In this document: positions 10,193-22,370 of the stretch, in pieces
Layout: every line of letters starts with the position of its first letter
Numbering within the stretch: position 1 is the first letter of the stretch
Source of the DNA: Chiua virens
Lineage: Eukaryota; Basidiomycota; Agaricomycetes; Boletales; Boletaceae
Direction of reading: 5' to 3'
NCBI GenBank assembly: GCA_019787685.1
Contig: JAHNUO010000049.1
Span: forward strand, 62,001 to 126,000
Length of the DNA: 64,000 nt
The notes under the pieces: model-generated
Databases searched by the model: none
What the model was told of the DNA's origin: nothing
The model's input: only the letters and a program-made list of their open reading frames with translations
Translations under genes and position numbers: made by a program

Positions 10193-13100
10193 GGAGGAAG
10201 ACCGATTCGACGCCGGTATCTTCCCATTCTTGTACCCATGTACTTGTAGCTGAGCTTTCGTCCCAATCTATGCAAATCCCAGTTAGATTGAACATTACCG
10301 CTACTTCTCAAGACGTTGACACCCGCGCCCTCATTGACTCTGGGGCCGGGATAAACTGCATCGACTGGCATTTTGTCCAGAAACACAAGTTCCCGAAGGA
10401 TCGCCTTCCGAAACCCATCCTGGTTAGGAACGTGGACTCCACTGCGAACAAGAACGGTGATATCAAATTCACCACCACCCTCCGGATCGCTCTCGGCGGA
10501 GTGCTCCAACGCATCAAGTTCCACATCATCCATTGTGGTTCAGAAAACGTCATCCTCGGACTTCCCTGGCTTAAGGCGACCAATCCAATCATCGATTGGG
10601 TAGCCAAAACCATCACGGTATCCGCCCCCGAACCCGACCTTCCCCCCATCACCACTGACGAACCCAAACACTCCACCAAACTCGCTCACCCACCTCCCAT
10701 CCGTCCCGTCCGCCACCTCGATGTCGATCCCATCTGGGATGGCAAACTCTACGACTACCTTGGCACCGAAACTGGGCATCGTTTTACGACCCAATCCGTG
10801 CAACACTCTGTCAACCGCATCATGCGTGCTAGACAACGCTTCGTTCGGACCACTCTACCCGAGAAGCTCACCAATGCTACCGCCCTTGCGGCCACAGCAA
10901 AGAAACCCAAGATCACCCTCCCTTCGGAATACTCGGAGTTCAAATCCGTATTCGCGAAGGAACCCTTCGATCAGATGCCTCCCTCAAGGTCTTGCGACCA
11001 TGAAATCCATCTGAAAGACACCTTTGTACCCAAGGTCGGAAAAGTCTACCCCTTGTCCCCAGACGAGCGCAAGGCTACCGACGACTTCATCGACGAACAC
11101 CTTGCCAACGGCAAGATCCACCCTTCGAACTCGCCCCAGGCCTCTCCCTTCTTCTTCGTCAAAAAGAAGGATGGCAAACTCTGTCCTTGCCAAGACTACC
11201 GATACATCAATGAACACACTGTCCGTGACGCCTACCCCCTCCCTCTCATCTCCGACCTCGTCGACAAGCTTAAGGACGCCAAACTGTTCACCAAGTTTGA
11301 TGTCCGATGGGGTTATAACAATGTTCACATCAAGGACGGACACCAATGGAAAGCTGCTTTCATCACCCACTGCGGCCTCTTCGAACCCACGGTTATGTTC
11401 TTTGGACTGACCAACTCTCCCGCGACGTTCCAGCGTTTCATGAACGACTCTTTCTGCGACATGATCGCCGAAGGATGGCTCGTCATCTACATGGACGACC
11501 TCCTCATCTTCTCCGAAGACGAGGCAACCCACACTGAACGCACCAAACGCGTTCTCGCTCGCATGAAGGAACTTGACCTTCACTTGAAACTCGAGAAATG
11601 CCACTTCGCCACCACTGAAGTAGAATACCTCGGCATGATCACCCGACCAGGTGAACTCGCCATGGACCCCGTCAAGGTAGCTGGTATTGCAGACTGGCCA
11701 ACCCCTACCAAGCTCAAGGACGTCCGATCGTTCATGGGCTTCGCCAATTTCTACCGTTGGTTTATCCCCGACTACTCTACCATTGCTCGACCCCTCGTCG
11801 ATCTTACTAAGAAAGACGCCCCCTGGGTTTGGGGACCCTCCCAGATCTCCGCCTTCGAACATCTCAAAAAGGCTTTCACCACGGATCCCGTGCTCCGGTT
11901 TCCCGACACCTCTCGACCCTTTGCCATCGCCACAGACGCATCAAAATATGCAACCGGCGGTGTACTCCTCCAGACCGACACAAACGGTGACTGGAAACCG
12001 TGTTCCTACCTCTCGCAGTCCTTCAACGCTGCTGAGAGAAACTATGACATTTATGATCGTGAACTCCTCACGGTCATTCGTTCTCTCAAAGCTTGGCGCC
12101 ACCACCTCCGTGGCAGTGCACACCCTGTGACGGTCTTCTCAGACCACAAGAACTTGACGTACTTCCGACAACCACAGAACTTGAATCGCTGACAAGCTTG
12201 TTGGCTCCTTGACCTCGCCGACTTTGACTTGACCTTCTCCCATGTCCCCGGTAAACTCCTGGACGGGCCGGACGCGCTTTCCCGCCGCCCGGACCATATC
12301 TCGACCGACTCGGATAACGAGGATGTCACTCTCCTCCCGGACGACGTCTTCGTCAACCTTGTTACCCTGGACTTGCAATCCCTCATCGCCAAGTCCTCGG
12401 CCTCTGACCCCCTCGTCCTGGACACCCTCAACGCTCTGGACGGTGGCCTCCCTTCTTCCTTCCGCGCCCGTCTCTCAGATTGGAAGTACGATGCCGGCAT
12501 CCTAACTTACCAAGGTCGCGTCTACGTCCCACCTGACCTTGAACTCCGTCAACAAATCATTGCTTGACACCACGACTCCCACTCCGCCGGACATCCCGGC
12601 TACTTGAAAACCTGCCAGCTCGTTGCCGCCGAGTTCTGGTGGCCGGGCCTTGCCTCCTTCGTATGCTCCTACGTCTCCAGTTGTGCCGCCTGTCAGCAGC
12701 ACAAGGTCAACACCCACCCGACCACCCCTCCTCTCTCTCCGATCCCTTCCGCCTGCTCTCGCCCCTTCCAAAACGTGTCCGTGGATCTCATCACCAATCT
12801 GCCTACGTCCACGGAGGGCTATGATTCTCTCATGGTTGTGGTCGACCACAGCCTTACAAAGGGGGTAATTCTTTGCCCTACAGTGAAAACCGCCGACGCG
12901 GCAGGTATAGCCTGTCTCTTTTTCCACAAAGTGTACACTTGATTCAGCCTCTATGACAAAATCATATCTGACCGTGGCCCGCAGTTCGCTTCTGCCTTCG
13001 CAAAAGAGCTCTCCCGGCTTATCGGATACCGCCTGTCTCTATCCACTGCTTACCATCCCCAATCCGATGGCGAAACGGAATGAGTCAACCAAGAGGTCGA

Positions 13101-13824
13101 GACCTATCTCCACATGTATTGCCAAAACAATCCGGAGAAATGGGCTGATCTACTCCCTATGGCTGAATTCGCTCACAACCACCGCCCCCACTCTGTCACC
13201 GGCAAATCCCCGTTCTTCTTGATGATGGGATACGAACCCCGTCCCCTACCCACGATCATCTCAGATACCAAACTACCCGCCGTCAAAGAACACCTTGATG
13301 TTCTCTCCGCTGCCCGCGACGAGGCTCTCGCAGCCCACGAACTCGCCCGCCAGGCCATGAAAGCTCGATCCTTCCGCAAATTCAAACCGTTTGCCAAAGG
13401 AGACCAAGTTTGGCTGGAAGCCCATAACCTGAAATGGGAACTCATATCCCCAAAACTCGCATCTCGCCGAGAAGGACCCTTCTCCATCGCGGAAGTCCTT
13501 TCTCCACTCACCTACCGACTCCGCCTTCCTAAAACCTGGAAGATCCATCCGGTCTTCCACGCTTCTCTGTTATCGCCCTATCGCGAAACGGAAGCCTACG
13601 GCCTGAACTTCCTGAAACCCCCACCTGACCTTATCACTGGAGAAGAGGAATACGAAATTGAGCGGATCTTACGCCACACACGGAACCCACACAACCGCAA
13701 GTTCCTGATCCGATGGAAAGGCTACTCCGCCGCCGACGATTCCTGGGAACCCGAGTCCAATTTGGGAAACGCCAAGGACACGGTCGACGCTTATAAGCGC
13801 ACCCATCCCAAAGATTTTCCCTAG
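10189..13824 (+). pseudogene. Gypsy-1 pol polyprotein with four internal TGA codons
   Basis: One uninterrupted frame apart from four stops. It encodes an aspartic protease (ALIDSGAGINCID), reverse transcriptase (YMDD at 11488-11499), RNase H (IATDASKYATGGVLL), an integrase with HHCC-type zinc region (HSAGHPGY, CAACQQHK) and catalytic region (IISDRGPQF), and a C-terminal chromodomain (RKFLIRWKGYSAADDSWEP). The stops are TGA at 12190-12192, 12565-12567, 12940-12942 and 13081-13083. Related proteins have Arg at the first of these, and CGA is one transition away at all four. Nearby, a Cys (TGT) occupies the usual Arg of the QARW motif, again one CpG transition. From 10270 to the stop at 13822-13824 the frame is 1,184 codons. 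The chromodomain suggests targeting to modified chromatin. Confidence 0.95.
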
Positions 13825-14650
13825 AACTGGCTCAACCTCTATTCCACCATCACGACCTCCTCGCTCCCCACGTCGACCGCCACCACCCGTCTCCGTCATC
13901 AGTCTTGACCCACCGCTCCTGTGCAAACCTGTTGCGCAGCCTTGTCTTTGATCTACCCTGCCTAGGAGGAACCCATACCTTAGCCGCGTCAGGATTCCCA
14001 GCCCTAGTCGTGTTCGACTGAGGGAAACAACTGCCCTGGCTCCACCGCTCAAGGTCTCCCTTGCTTGGCAACCTTGATCTCTGTACCCTTGGCGACCTCT
14101 TCATTGAGTGTTCGCTCTCTTCGATGGTCTTTGACTGATCTCTTCCACTCTTTGTCGGTCGGAGTGAGGGGATTCCCCCCCTTGATCCTTGTAGTCCAAA
14201 TCCTTTCCCTTTCCACCTTGTCCCACCTACGCGTTCTCCTCCACTCCCTCGCTGACCTCTTCATTGAGTGTCTCCTCGTCCCCTGCGGATCACCCTCTAC
14301 CCTGCTTCATTGCAGACCTGCCTGCTCCTTAGCACGAGCCTACAACTGCTTCCACTCTCTGATCCTCCTCTGACCCCCCTTATCAAACTCGCTGTATCCC
14401 CTGATCTACCGCGTCGGATCCTTCGATTCTTGCACCCTTGGATAGCCACTGTCCCTAGCTTTCCATCGCCATCCTGATCGCCTTGATCGCCTCACTCCTC
14501 CCTGAGATATGCGCATCTTCGTCGCATCCCCTCCTGGTCACATCGGACCACTCCTTGGACGCCTTTTCTTTGGTCCAGATCCTCTCCTCGCTTCTTCCCG
14601 AGCCTCTGGGACCCTTATTAGGATTGTCTTCGCTTGGCACCTCGACCCTT
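13825..14650. other. Gypsy-1 non-coding 3' spacer
   Basis: About 830 bp between the pol stop and the polypurine tract, rich in CTC/CCT words. A phrase of the form GACCTCTTCATTGAGTGT occurs twice (about 14094 and 14251). No coding similarity was recognised on either strand. Confidence 0.6.
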
Positions 14651-14663
14651 AGCACGGGGGTAA
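14651..14663 (+). other. Gypsy-1 polypurine tract region
   Basis: AGCACGGGGGTAA directly precedes the 3' LTR, in the place where plus-strand DNA synthesis is primed. The run is short and impure. Confidence 0.6.
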
Positions 14664-15288
14664 TGTTACAACTTTTCTCTTTTGCCTTGTCGACTCCATT
14701 TCCCAATGGACTCTTACCTTAGCTCTTCCGCTCTATGACCCACTCCCCGTACTTGCGGAGATCATATTGCTCCATAGCATGGTAGCTTTCTTTGTTTCTT
14801 GATCGGTCGTCGTTGCACGACTCCCTTTTCTTACGAAGTGTCCCCACTTCACCTTTGTTCCCTTTACTTAGTATTTCCCTTCGTTGGAACACCCTTTATA
14901 TCAAACATATATAACTCGCAGCAATACTCCCTCTGTACCACTGTACTTCTGTAGTACCTGCAATCTAGCTGAGTATCACTGCTCCACTCGGACCTCTCCT
15001 TGTGACCACTCGACCAGGGACTTCTCTCGTCGTCCCTTGACCCAACACCGGACTCACCAGAGTCAACCTTGTTCCTTGACCGTCCCTCGGGTATAGATTC
15101 CCAAAAGGACAACTCTCAGCAATGCCTGAGTTTTCACTCGTCTCTCTGGTAGCAATCCACTGACCAGAAATCCTTGTTCGACTCTTCAGCGCACCACATA
15201 TCAAGTGGTGGTTGTTTGAGTTATCGCAGCCACTTGGTACTTGGTGCTTTTGCGGCTACGCTAGGTCCTACCCGGAACTATCATAACA
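14664..15288 (+). repeat. Gypsy-1 3' LTR
   Basis: 625 bp, same ends as the 5' copy. Seven of the eight CpG-type differences are decayed in this copy and one in the 5' copy. Confidence 0.97.
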
Positions 15289-15293
15289 AGTAC
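15289..15293 (+). repeat. Target-site duplication AGTAC, right (Gypsy-1)
   Basis: Exact copy of 8277-8281. The integrase-like reading frame resumes here on the minus strand. Confidence 0.95.
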
Positions 15294-16927
15294 TCCCTGG
15301 ATAGCGTCATGGTCAGAGTCTTGTAAGGTCCGAAGAATGGCAAGGTAAACAGTCCAGACAGAAGATCGGTTGATGAGCGGGCGGCCCAGTTCATTGTAGC
15401 AGTTCTCAATGAACGTGCCAAGGGATGAGGGAACCAGGTCGAATACAGTATGGCTAGCATCAATATAGATGTTGTGGGCTTGGTCGATGGCTGTCTTATC
15501 GACCGTCACCTGCAACACCATAATTAGCTAATTGTCATAAGCGTACATATGCATATGTGAGCACATACCTTGAAATTGAGAGCACCAAAGTTTTCTGGGT
15601 GCTCGTGAATGAGTTCTGGCACACCGTGGGGAAGAACCTTTGCAACGAGTTAGTAACTGTGGCTACCACAGCGTTACTAGTACAAATTCACCTTATTCCG
15701 GTCACAGCGTTTCCGGGAGAGGTTGACATGTTGTTTGTAGTTGTCGAGCTCCCTCTGGAGCCAAGGGATGAAAACCCAGCGAAAAACCATTCTAGATCAA
15801 TATGTGTCAGTATGTACATCAAGCAACGATCAGAGGGAACACTTAGTACAGCTGTAATGTATTGTCGGGGTCATACCATCCCGACTGGATACCCGTCTCA
15901 AGTAGTGCCTCAAATCCTGGAGTGAAACGGTGCCGAAGTTGTGACCAAGCGATCTCCGGCATGATGTTCTTCTTCGTCCACATCCAGCGGTGTTGAACGT
16001 AACCTTGCAGTGCTGGATCGTACATTTGCCGAAGCATGGTCTGTGCATTTGCAATTCCAAAGTTTTCGGTGCCTGGGTCACTTTGTGTCACCATAGGAAT
16101 GTCTGCGAAGTGACATGAGTATAAAGGTCAACACGTCATGATAAACATGGCACAGGCACTTACAACCGAGAGACTCAACTGTTTCGAGATAATATGAAAG
16201 AATAAGCTGAGGTTGACAGTTAGAATGCCAAATCTTCATCCAGAGGATCCTCCCTGAGAATGGTTCGATTCCCGTGTGCAGCGCAAGGCCAAACCGCAGC
16301 CACTTGTCATGCTGGTCCACCGCCCAGATGTCATTGACGCCGGCTGCCCAAAAGCGACGGTGTTGAAGACGGTTAGCTCTACGCTGGTTGATCAAACGAG
16401 GCTCATAGGTGATGAAGTATTCTTGTACAACCCGTCTGTAAAAACATGACGTTATCTGACATCGTACTAGTTGTTGAGAAATTGATACGTACCTCGAAAC
16501 GCTGAGACCATGTTCGTGGAAAAGTAAGCTTACCATCTCCCGTAACCCAGCATTTGGGTACATCCTCCATAGTTCTATCATCACCTCCTTGATGGAAGCA
16601 GAGGTGTGACCCTGTTGTCGTGTTCGAGTCAATCCAAGTCCAGTGCGGATTTGGACAAATCTAGTGCGCCTGTCGATTGTCAGATGTCATAGTCGGTCTC
16701 ATGTATACAGCCTGAAGCTGGAAATACACACCCAAGTCCATACATGTCAGGATCTATTATTTTTTGGAGCTCATCCATGATCTGACGGTCTGTCAGACGT
16801 GCAGCCCACAGGCATCGTATGTGGGGCTCAATAAGCTCCAATGGCGCTATAAGTGTGGTGAATTTCGTGCCAGTCCAAGTTGTTAAGGTTCTATTGACTT
16901 ACGGTTGGGCTTCCATTGGTTAGGCAT

Positions 16928-18155
16928 CGTCAAGTTTCAACACAGAGCCAACCGTGACTCAGGCTGGCCAGAGGGTGAGTGAGTGACAGCGTGCATGGAC
17001 TCGATCTCGCTTATCTGACTGGGCCGAGGGAAACTCTTTCACACTGGCAATCCGAGCCACTACTCAGGCTACGTCTTCTATTGCCTTGTGTCCTCACCAC
17101 AGCAGTGCTTTCTTCTTCCGACATAGCAGGCAACTTCTCTCTTATCTGCAATGCTCTGCCAAAATTCTGATTTCAATCCTCATCGTATTCCCAGATTCAC
17201 GCAAGTTGTGCTCTCATCTTGTATTCCACTGCAATTTCTTCAGACATCTATTATATTAAACACTGCAGCTTGCCGGGTGGCTTATGATCAGTCACACCAC
17301 ACGTCACGGCGGTGCTGGCCGCACTCTTTTCGGCAAGGAGTGATCACTCATTGATCATCGATTATGCTCTCTTTCGCCGTTCCTCCTTGCTCTTCGTTGC
17401 GTTGCTCCCCTGCAATCAAAACATTTGTAATGTGTTGCGTCGCTGCAACTGTCTTTCCCTCACTGGTCCATCGTCCTTCCATTGTGTGCAGCACGGGTCT
17501 GTCGTTGGCACAGCGCCGCAAGGGTCTCATGCTCCTCTGCATCATCGATCGATCGTGTGGAGCGTCACTCTGTCAGGGGGTGCTGTGGCTCCTAGCTGTG
17601 CCCCTGCAGCTCCCTGTCTTCTGCTGCATTTCATCACGCTCTCCTCCCACAGTTCTTCCTTTGCATTGTCTTTTCTCACTTTCCTTCTTCTCTTCACTTC
17701 AGATGGCCTCCGTTTGTAGCCTTCATGGAATCCTTGGCGTTCGGGGAGGGCGGGCCTATTAGTATTCTGAAGGAAAAACGTTTTGGAAGCACGAAGGTTT
17801 CATTTTTTTGCCCTCCGGCACTAATCACTAAATCTACGACTAATGTAGTGTACCATTGTCTCCTTCTATAGTCTGCATGTATCTATTACGCCAGTGCAAT
17901 CATGATGCCACCATCCAAAGGCTATGCTTGTAGCAGGTAAGTTCTCTCTTATCTGCTACACTCCACTGAAATTCTGAAATTCCAATTTCAATCCTCATTG
18001 TATTCCCGGATTCACGTTGTGCTTCCACTTCCTCCAACATCCAATTGGCTTGGTGATTCGTCCCTCCTGGTCTATCAAATTTGCCTTCTCAACATGCTCT
18101 GTCTGGGATGCGCTGTAGAAAATAAATAATAGGTGATAAGAAGAAAGGTGGGGCG
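16928..18155. promoter_or_regulatory. Shared upstream region of the TIR element's divergent genes (left part)
   Basis: No gene is supported. It lies upstream of the integrase-like gene. A pyrimidine-rich tract runs from about 17370 to 17720; the open frames there are Ser/Leu/Cys-rich by composition. Two copies of a short repeat occur at about 17127-17210 and 17937-18115, and a third at about 25765-25920 beyond Gypsy-2. Promoter function is inferred from position only. Confidence 0.4.
17937..18115 (+). repeat. Dispersed short repeat, copy 2 of 3
   Basis: Resembles 25765-25920 over about 150 bp in the same orientation; the block TTCACGTTGTGCT and the following CCTCCAACATCCAATTGGCT are shared. 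A shorter relative lies at 17127-17210. The two long copies flank the Gypsy-2 insertion and may belong to one older insertion or duplication. Confidence 0.7.
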
Positions 18156-18160
18156 ATAGG
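18156..18160 (+). repeat. Target-site duplication ATAGG, left (Gypsy-2)
   Basis: ATAGG precedes the left LTR and recurs exactly at 25053-25057. Confidence 0.95.
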
Positions 18161-18583
18161 TGAAACAACCTAGAACAACCTAGACTGTTAAAGTTGTAGT
18201 GGTGTGATGAAGAGGGGGTTCAGTCTAGTGAAGAGGTGAAAACTCCAAGAGAACTTTGTTAGAGCTCTCTGGCTGTCATTCATGGGGTTTATATACTACA
18301 TGGATATCGGAGTTCTAATCTGAGTATGAACTACGTAGATAAACATAAGAGATCCTATTGGTCGATAAGGTGTGAATAGATATGAGTCATAGATAAGAGC
18401 ATAGCCTTGCACTGCCGGTGATGAGTCAGTGATAAGGGAAATGAATAAATGAGGTGATGGATGCTGTGTTATTGTGGCAGCCAATCGGATATGATCCTTT
18501 GGACAGCCTTGACATGAGGCGTGTATATTTAGAATAGGTTGAACGTTGGAGTTGTTAAGTGAGGAAAAGTTGATATCGTAACA
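18161..18583 (-). repeat. Gypsy-2 3' LTR
   Basis: 423 bp; in element sense it starts TGTTACGATATC and ends GGTTGTTTCA. The last 55 bp of the pol frame run into it. Confidence 0.97.
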
Positions 18584-18597
18584 CTATCCCCCTTCTG
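18584..18597 (-). other. Gypsy-2 polypurine tract
   Basis: On the minus strand AGAAGGGGGATAG lies directly before the 3' LTR, the expected primer for plus-strand synthesis. Confidence 0.75.
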
Positions 18598-21500
18598 ATG
18601 ATCAGACTCCGAATGATCTATTTCATAATTGAGACGATGGAGACTATCCTCATCTTCGTGTTTTGTTTTATCGTCATATGTGCGAAACATAGAGTTGAAT
18701 TCGGTTTGAGTGACTTTTAATTTCCGTGGGGCATCTGGATGTGCTTTGTGGAAGTCGGAAATAAGATCCGGAGCATTCTTCAGATTCTTTAGCGGTTCCC
18801 AAGTTCTTTCGTCATCATCATAACCTTTCCAGTGTATGAGATATTCTAAGCAGCGTCCCTTCATTCGGGAATCAACGATATAGTCTGCTTCAAATTCTTC
18901 TTCTCAGTCTTCTCCGACTACGACAGGTCGCGGTTTGTAAACCGGCTGTTCTGGGAGGTGTTCCTTATAGGGTTTGACCTGAGAAATGTTTACTACTGGG
19001 TGTATTCTCATAGTGCGTGGGAGTTGAAGCTTTAAAGCATTCGGACCGTGCATAGAAATTATGTCATATGGACCAATCTACTTGTCTGTGAATTTGGGGT
19101 GTTGTTTTATTTTTAGGTTTGCTGTAGAGAGCCAGACCTTATCGCCAACCGAATAGGAAGGAGGTTCTGTTCTCGATCTATCTGCAACGTTTTTCATATG
19201 TTCCGCGGCTTTATCTATATTAGATTTGGTTTGTTCTAGAACTTCGGAGAAATCCGTAATGTAGTTCTGAGCAGCCGGGTTTTTCATATTTTGTGGCATA
19301 ATTCCCATCCTAGGGACGTAGGAACGTGTGATTTCGAATGGAGAGAATTTAGTGGCAGTGTGTCTCTTGCTGTTATAGGAGAATTGTGCGAGGGGTAGCC
19401 AATTGACCCATGTGTTATCTTTCTCGGCACAGAACATGCGAAGATACTGTTGCACTTCTCAGTTCATTCGTTCCGATTGTCCATCTGTTTGTGGATGATG
19501 TGCGGTGCTTAGTTTAGGAGTTATTTTTAATCCTGAGCATATATCTTTCATAAGTTGGGAAGCGAATTGCGGTCCTCGGTCTGATATGATAGTCTTAGGG
19601 AGGCCATGATGTTTCCATATGTGTGAGAGATATAGTTTAGTGAGATCCATAGATGTACACGTTTTGTGGCATGGTATGAATTCGACTTCTTTAGAGAATC
19701 GATCCACGACTGTGAGAATTGAGTCATAGGAGTGTGAAAGTGGGAGATCTGTGATGAAATCTGCTGAGATATCTTCCCATGGTAATGTCGGTGTTTCTAA
19801 GGGTTGCAGGAGTCCTGCTGTTTTCTGATTAGAACCCTTGAATCGAGCGCATCTTTCACAGTGTGAGACATAATTTTTGACCTCTTCGTTCATTCGTGGC
19901 CAAATGTAGGTTCGTGAAAGAAGTTCTAAAGTTTTGTCATAACCGGGATGTCCGGCTTCTGGTGTGTCATGAAACATAGTTATAGATTTGGTGCGAAGAG
20001 CATTCGGAATGAAGATCCTATCCCCCTTTCTAAGGAAGGCGTCCTCGACATTATATCCGATAGATAGTAAGTGTTTCATGGCATTAGGTGATAATTTCAT
20101 AGTTTCATGTTGTACGTCTGATAGAAATTGATCGCCATTGTAGAGAAGAGTGACGGCTGATCTGATTCGAGAAGGATCCATGAGAAGGATTCCTTTGTTA
20201 TCGTCTTCGATTCCGATCATGTGGTCTTCCCTCCTGCTTAAAGCGTCTGCTTTTCCCATAGTGACTCCAGCCTTGTGGTGCCAAGTGAAGTTAAAACGTG
20301 AGAGATATTGTGCCCATCTCGCTTGTCTTCGGTTAAGGTCTTGGCGTGTCATAAACCACGTAAGGTTCTGGTGGTCATTCCATATTTCAAATTCATATTT
20401 TGCACCCTCAAGATAGTGGCGCCATAGTTCTAAAGAGCGGATAACCGAGAGCATTTCTTTGTCAGCTATTGGGTAATTTCGTTCTTCTGGTGTCATAGAG
20501 TGGCTATTATAAGCGACTGGGTGCCAAAGTCCTTCTTTTTCTAAAGATAGAACTGCTCCTGTAGCGAAATCCGATGAATCGCATTCTAAGCAATATTTGG
20601 CATTCTGATCCGGATAAGCTAGGATAGGGGTTGTCGTAAAAGCCTTTTTAAGCATAGTGAATGCTTCGTCACAAGCAAAGGTCCATTCAAATTTCTGATC
20701 CTTTTTAGTGAGGTCATGTAAAGGTCGTGCTATTTTTCCATAATCTTTAATGAATCTGCGATAGAAGTTGGCAAGTCCAAGGAAACTTCTGATGTGTTTG
20801 ACTGAGGTAGGAGTAGGCCATTCAGCGACTGCTTTGGTCTTTTCGTTATCCATTTTTATTCCATCAGTTCCCACGATCATTCCGAGGAAATCCACTTCTT
20901 TTACGTGAAAGAAGCACTTTTCTGGTTTTACGTAAAGGTCGTTCTCTTCAAGGCGTTTAAGCACTTCGAGTACGATTTTGTCATGAGTTTCATAATCATC
21001 GGTGTTCGTGAATATCATAAGGTCATCGATGTAGACGACAACGACGCCATTCATATTGGCAAAGATTTCGTTCATCATAGTTTGAAACGTTGCTGGTGAG
21101 TTACATAATCCAAAGTACATGACGATGGGTTCGAAAGAACCACGGTGGCAGACAAATGCTGCTTTCCATTCATCGCCTTCTTTGATGCGTACGTTATTGT
21201 ATCCCCATCGGAGATCCATTTTCGTGAAAAGCTTAGCGTCTTTTAATTTATCCACAAGCTGTGAAATGAGCGGCAAGGGGTAGTTATTCTTAGTTGTATG
21301 TTCATTTAGATATTGGTAATCCTGGACCATACGCTTCTTTCCATCTTTCTTTGGGACGAAGAAGACCGGAGATGTTTGTTCGGACTTAGAGGGTCTGATG
21401 TAACCTTTCTTTAATTGGTCATCGATAAATGTGGAAACCTCCTCTTGTTCAGTGACAGAGAGGGGTATTAAGCGACCCTTCTTGGGAATGAAAGACTCTT

Positions 21501-22370
21501 TTAGGTCAATGCTGTGATCCCATGGTTTGCGTAATGGTATCCTTTCGGATTCCGTCTTTCCAAATACTTTAGCATATTTCATATATTCTCGTGGGACCAT
21601 CTCTTCAAGAGTGCATTCCTTAGGAGGAGTACGTGGAGTGTCCATGTTTGCGGTAAAAATACGAGATTCCGCGATAGAGTTTGCATATCTTAGTTCTTCT
21701 GCGATAATGGAATCCAAGAAATCGTCTTCTTCTTGAGAATGACATGATTCGGGACATCTCCGCATTACTACCGATCCTGTGCTCCAGTCTATAAAGGGGT
21801 TGTGGTGCTTTAACCATGTATATCCGAGGATAAGGTCATTCTTTCCAAGGTTGGTAATTTTGGCATCCACTATTTCCCTGTGACCTTTGTAGTCAATCAA
21901 GATCTGTGTGGCGTGAGTGATAGAACCCACTTGGTTTTTGGTTCTGTCGACATTAAAGACTTGTATGGCATGAGGTAGCGCGTGAGTAGGGAGTTTATGT
22001 TTAGCGACGTAATCCTCGTGTATGAAGATCGCGTTAGCTCCACTATCTAAAAGCGCTTTTGCTCCAACATAACCAATTTGGTTTACTGGGGATACCAAAA
22101 TTGGCAATATAATTTCTTTTTCTACCGATGTAGATCTAATGAAAGACCCATCGGGGATTTGTTTTGGGACAGAATTAAGCACGGAACTATCGTGTCTGCC
22201 GTGCTCCGCAGAGACGCTGTCAACGCTTTCGTTTTCTGTTGTTTTTGGTGATTTAGGTAGTTTATCCTCTTGCCAGGGAGGTATTTCTGAATATTGGAAA
22301 TCAAACTTTAAAGAAACAGTGTTTTCATATTCTTTAGGAAGGGGGACGTGAACGTGAGATCCCAGTTTAC

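Larger units (their letters stand above)
8282..15288 (+). mobile_element. Gypsy-1: full-length Ty3/gypsy chromovirus
   Basis: A complete 7,007-bp LTR retrotransposon with two 625-bp LTRs, a 5-bp duplication AGTAC, gag with a zinc knuckle, and pol in the order protease, reverse transcriptase, RNase H, integrase, chromodomain (the Ty3/gypsy order). A G-run polypurine tract abuts the 3' LTR. No tRNA primer-binding site was recognised after the 5' LTR. The LTRs differ at nine sites (about 1.4%). Gag and pol carry a frameshift and five in-frame TGA codons, so this copy is not autonomous as it stands. It sits in the integrase-like gene in the opposite orientation. Confidence 0.97.
7940..16927 (-). 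pseudogene. DDE integrase-core protein (rva_4-like), split by a retrotransposon
   Basis: The start is ATG at 16927, then MPNQWKPN and a run of short exons. The catalytic core shows AVDQHDKW (first Asp), QSDPGTENFG (second Asp) and KKNIMPE (Glu, 40 residues after the second Asp), a D,D-40-E pattern like retroviral-type integrases. The block RRFWAAGVNDIWAVDQHDK is typical of a large basidiomycete family that I recall as Pfam rva_4. A 7,007-bp Gypsy-1 insertion (8282-15288) interrupts the C-terminal part after codons reading IQGV. With one AGTAC copy removed the frame continues as LSAMDTDE without a stop. The distal part is acidic, has one more intron (about 8078-8153) and ends at TGA 7940-7942. 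The triad is intact but the gene is broken. It is probably the transposase of the TIR element; a domesticated gene is the alternative. Confidence 0.85.

Noticed and set aside
12190..13083. TGA codons in Gypsy-1 pol as possible recoded or read-through codons
   Set aside because: The expected residue is Arg where it can be judged, the LTRs show the same CpG transitions, and Gypsy-2 has similar lesions; decay explains all of it.
17312..17762. Plus-strand ORFs of 132-135 codons between the integrase gene and Gypsy-2
   Set aside because: Ser/Leu/Cys-rich translation of a pyrimidine-rich promoter-like tract; no motif or intron pattern.
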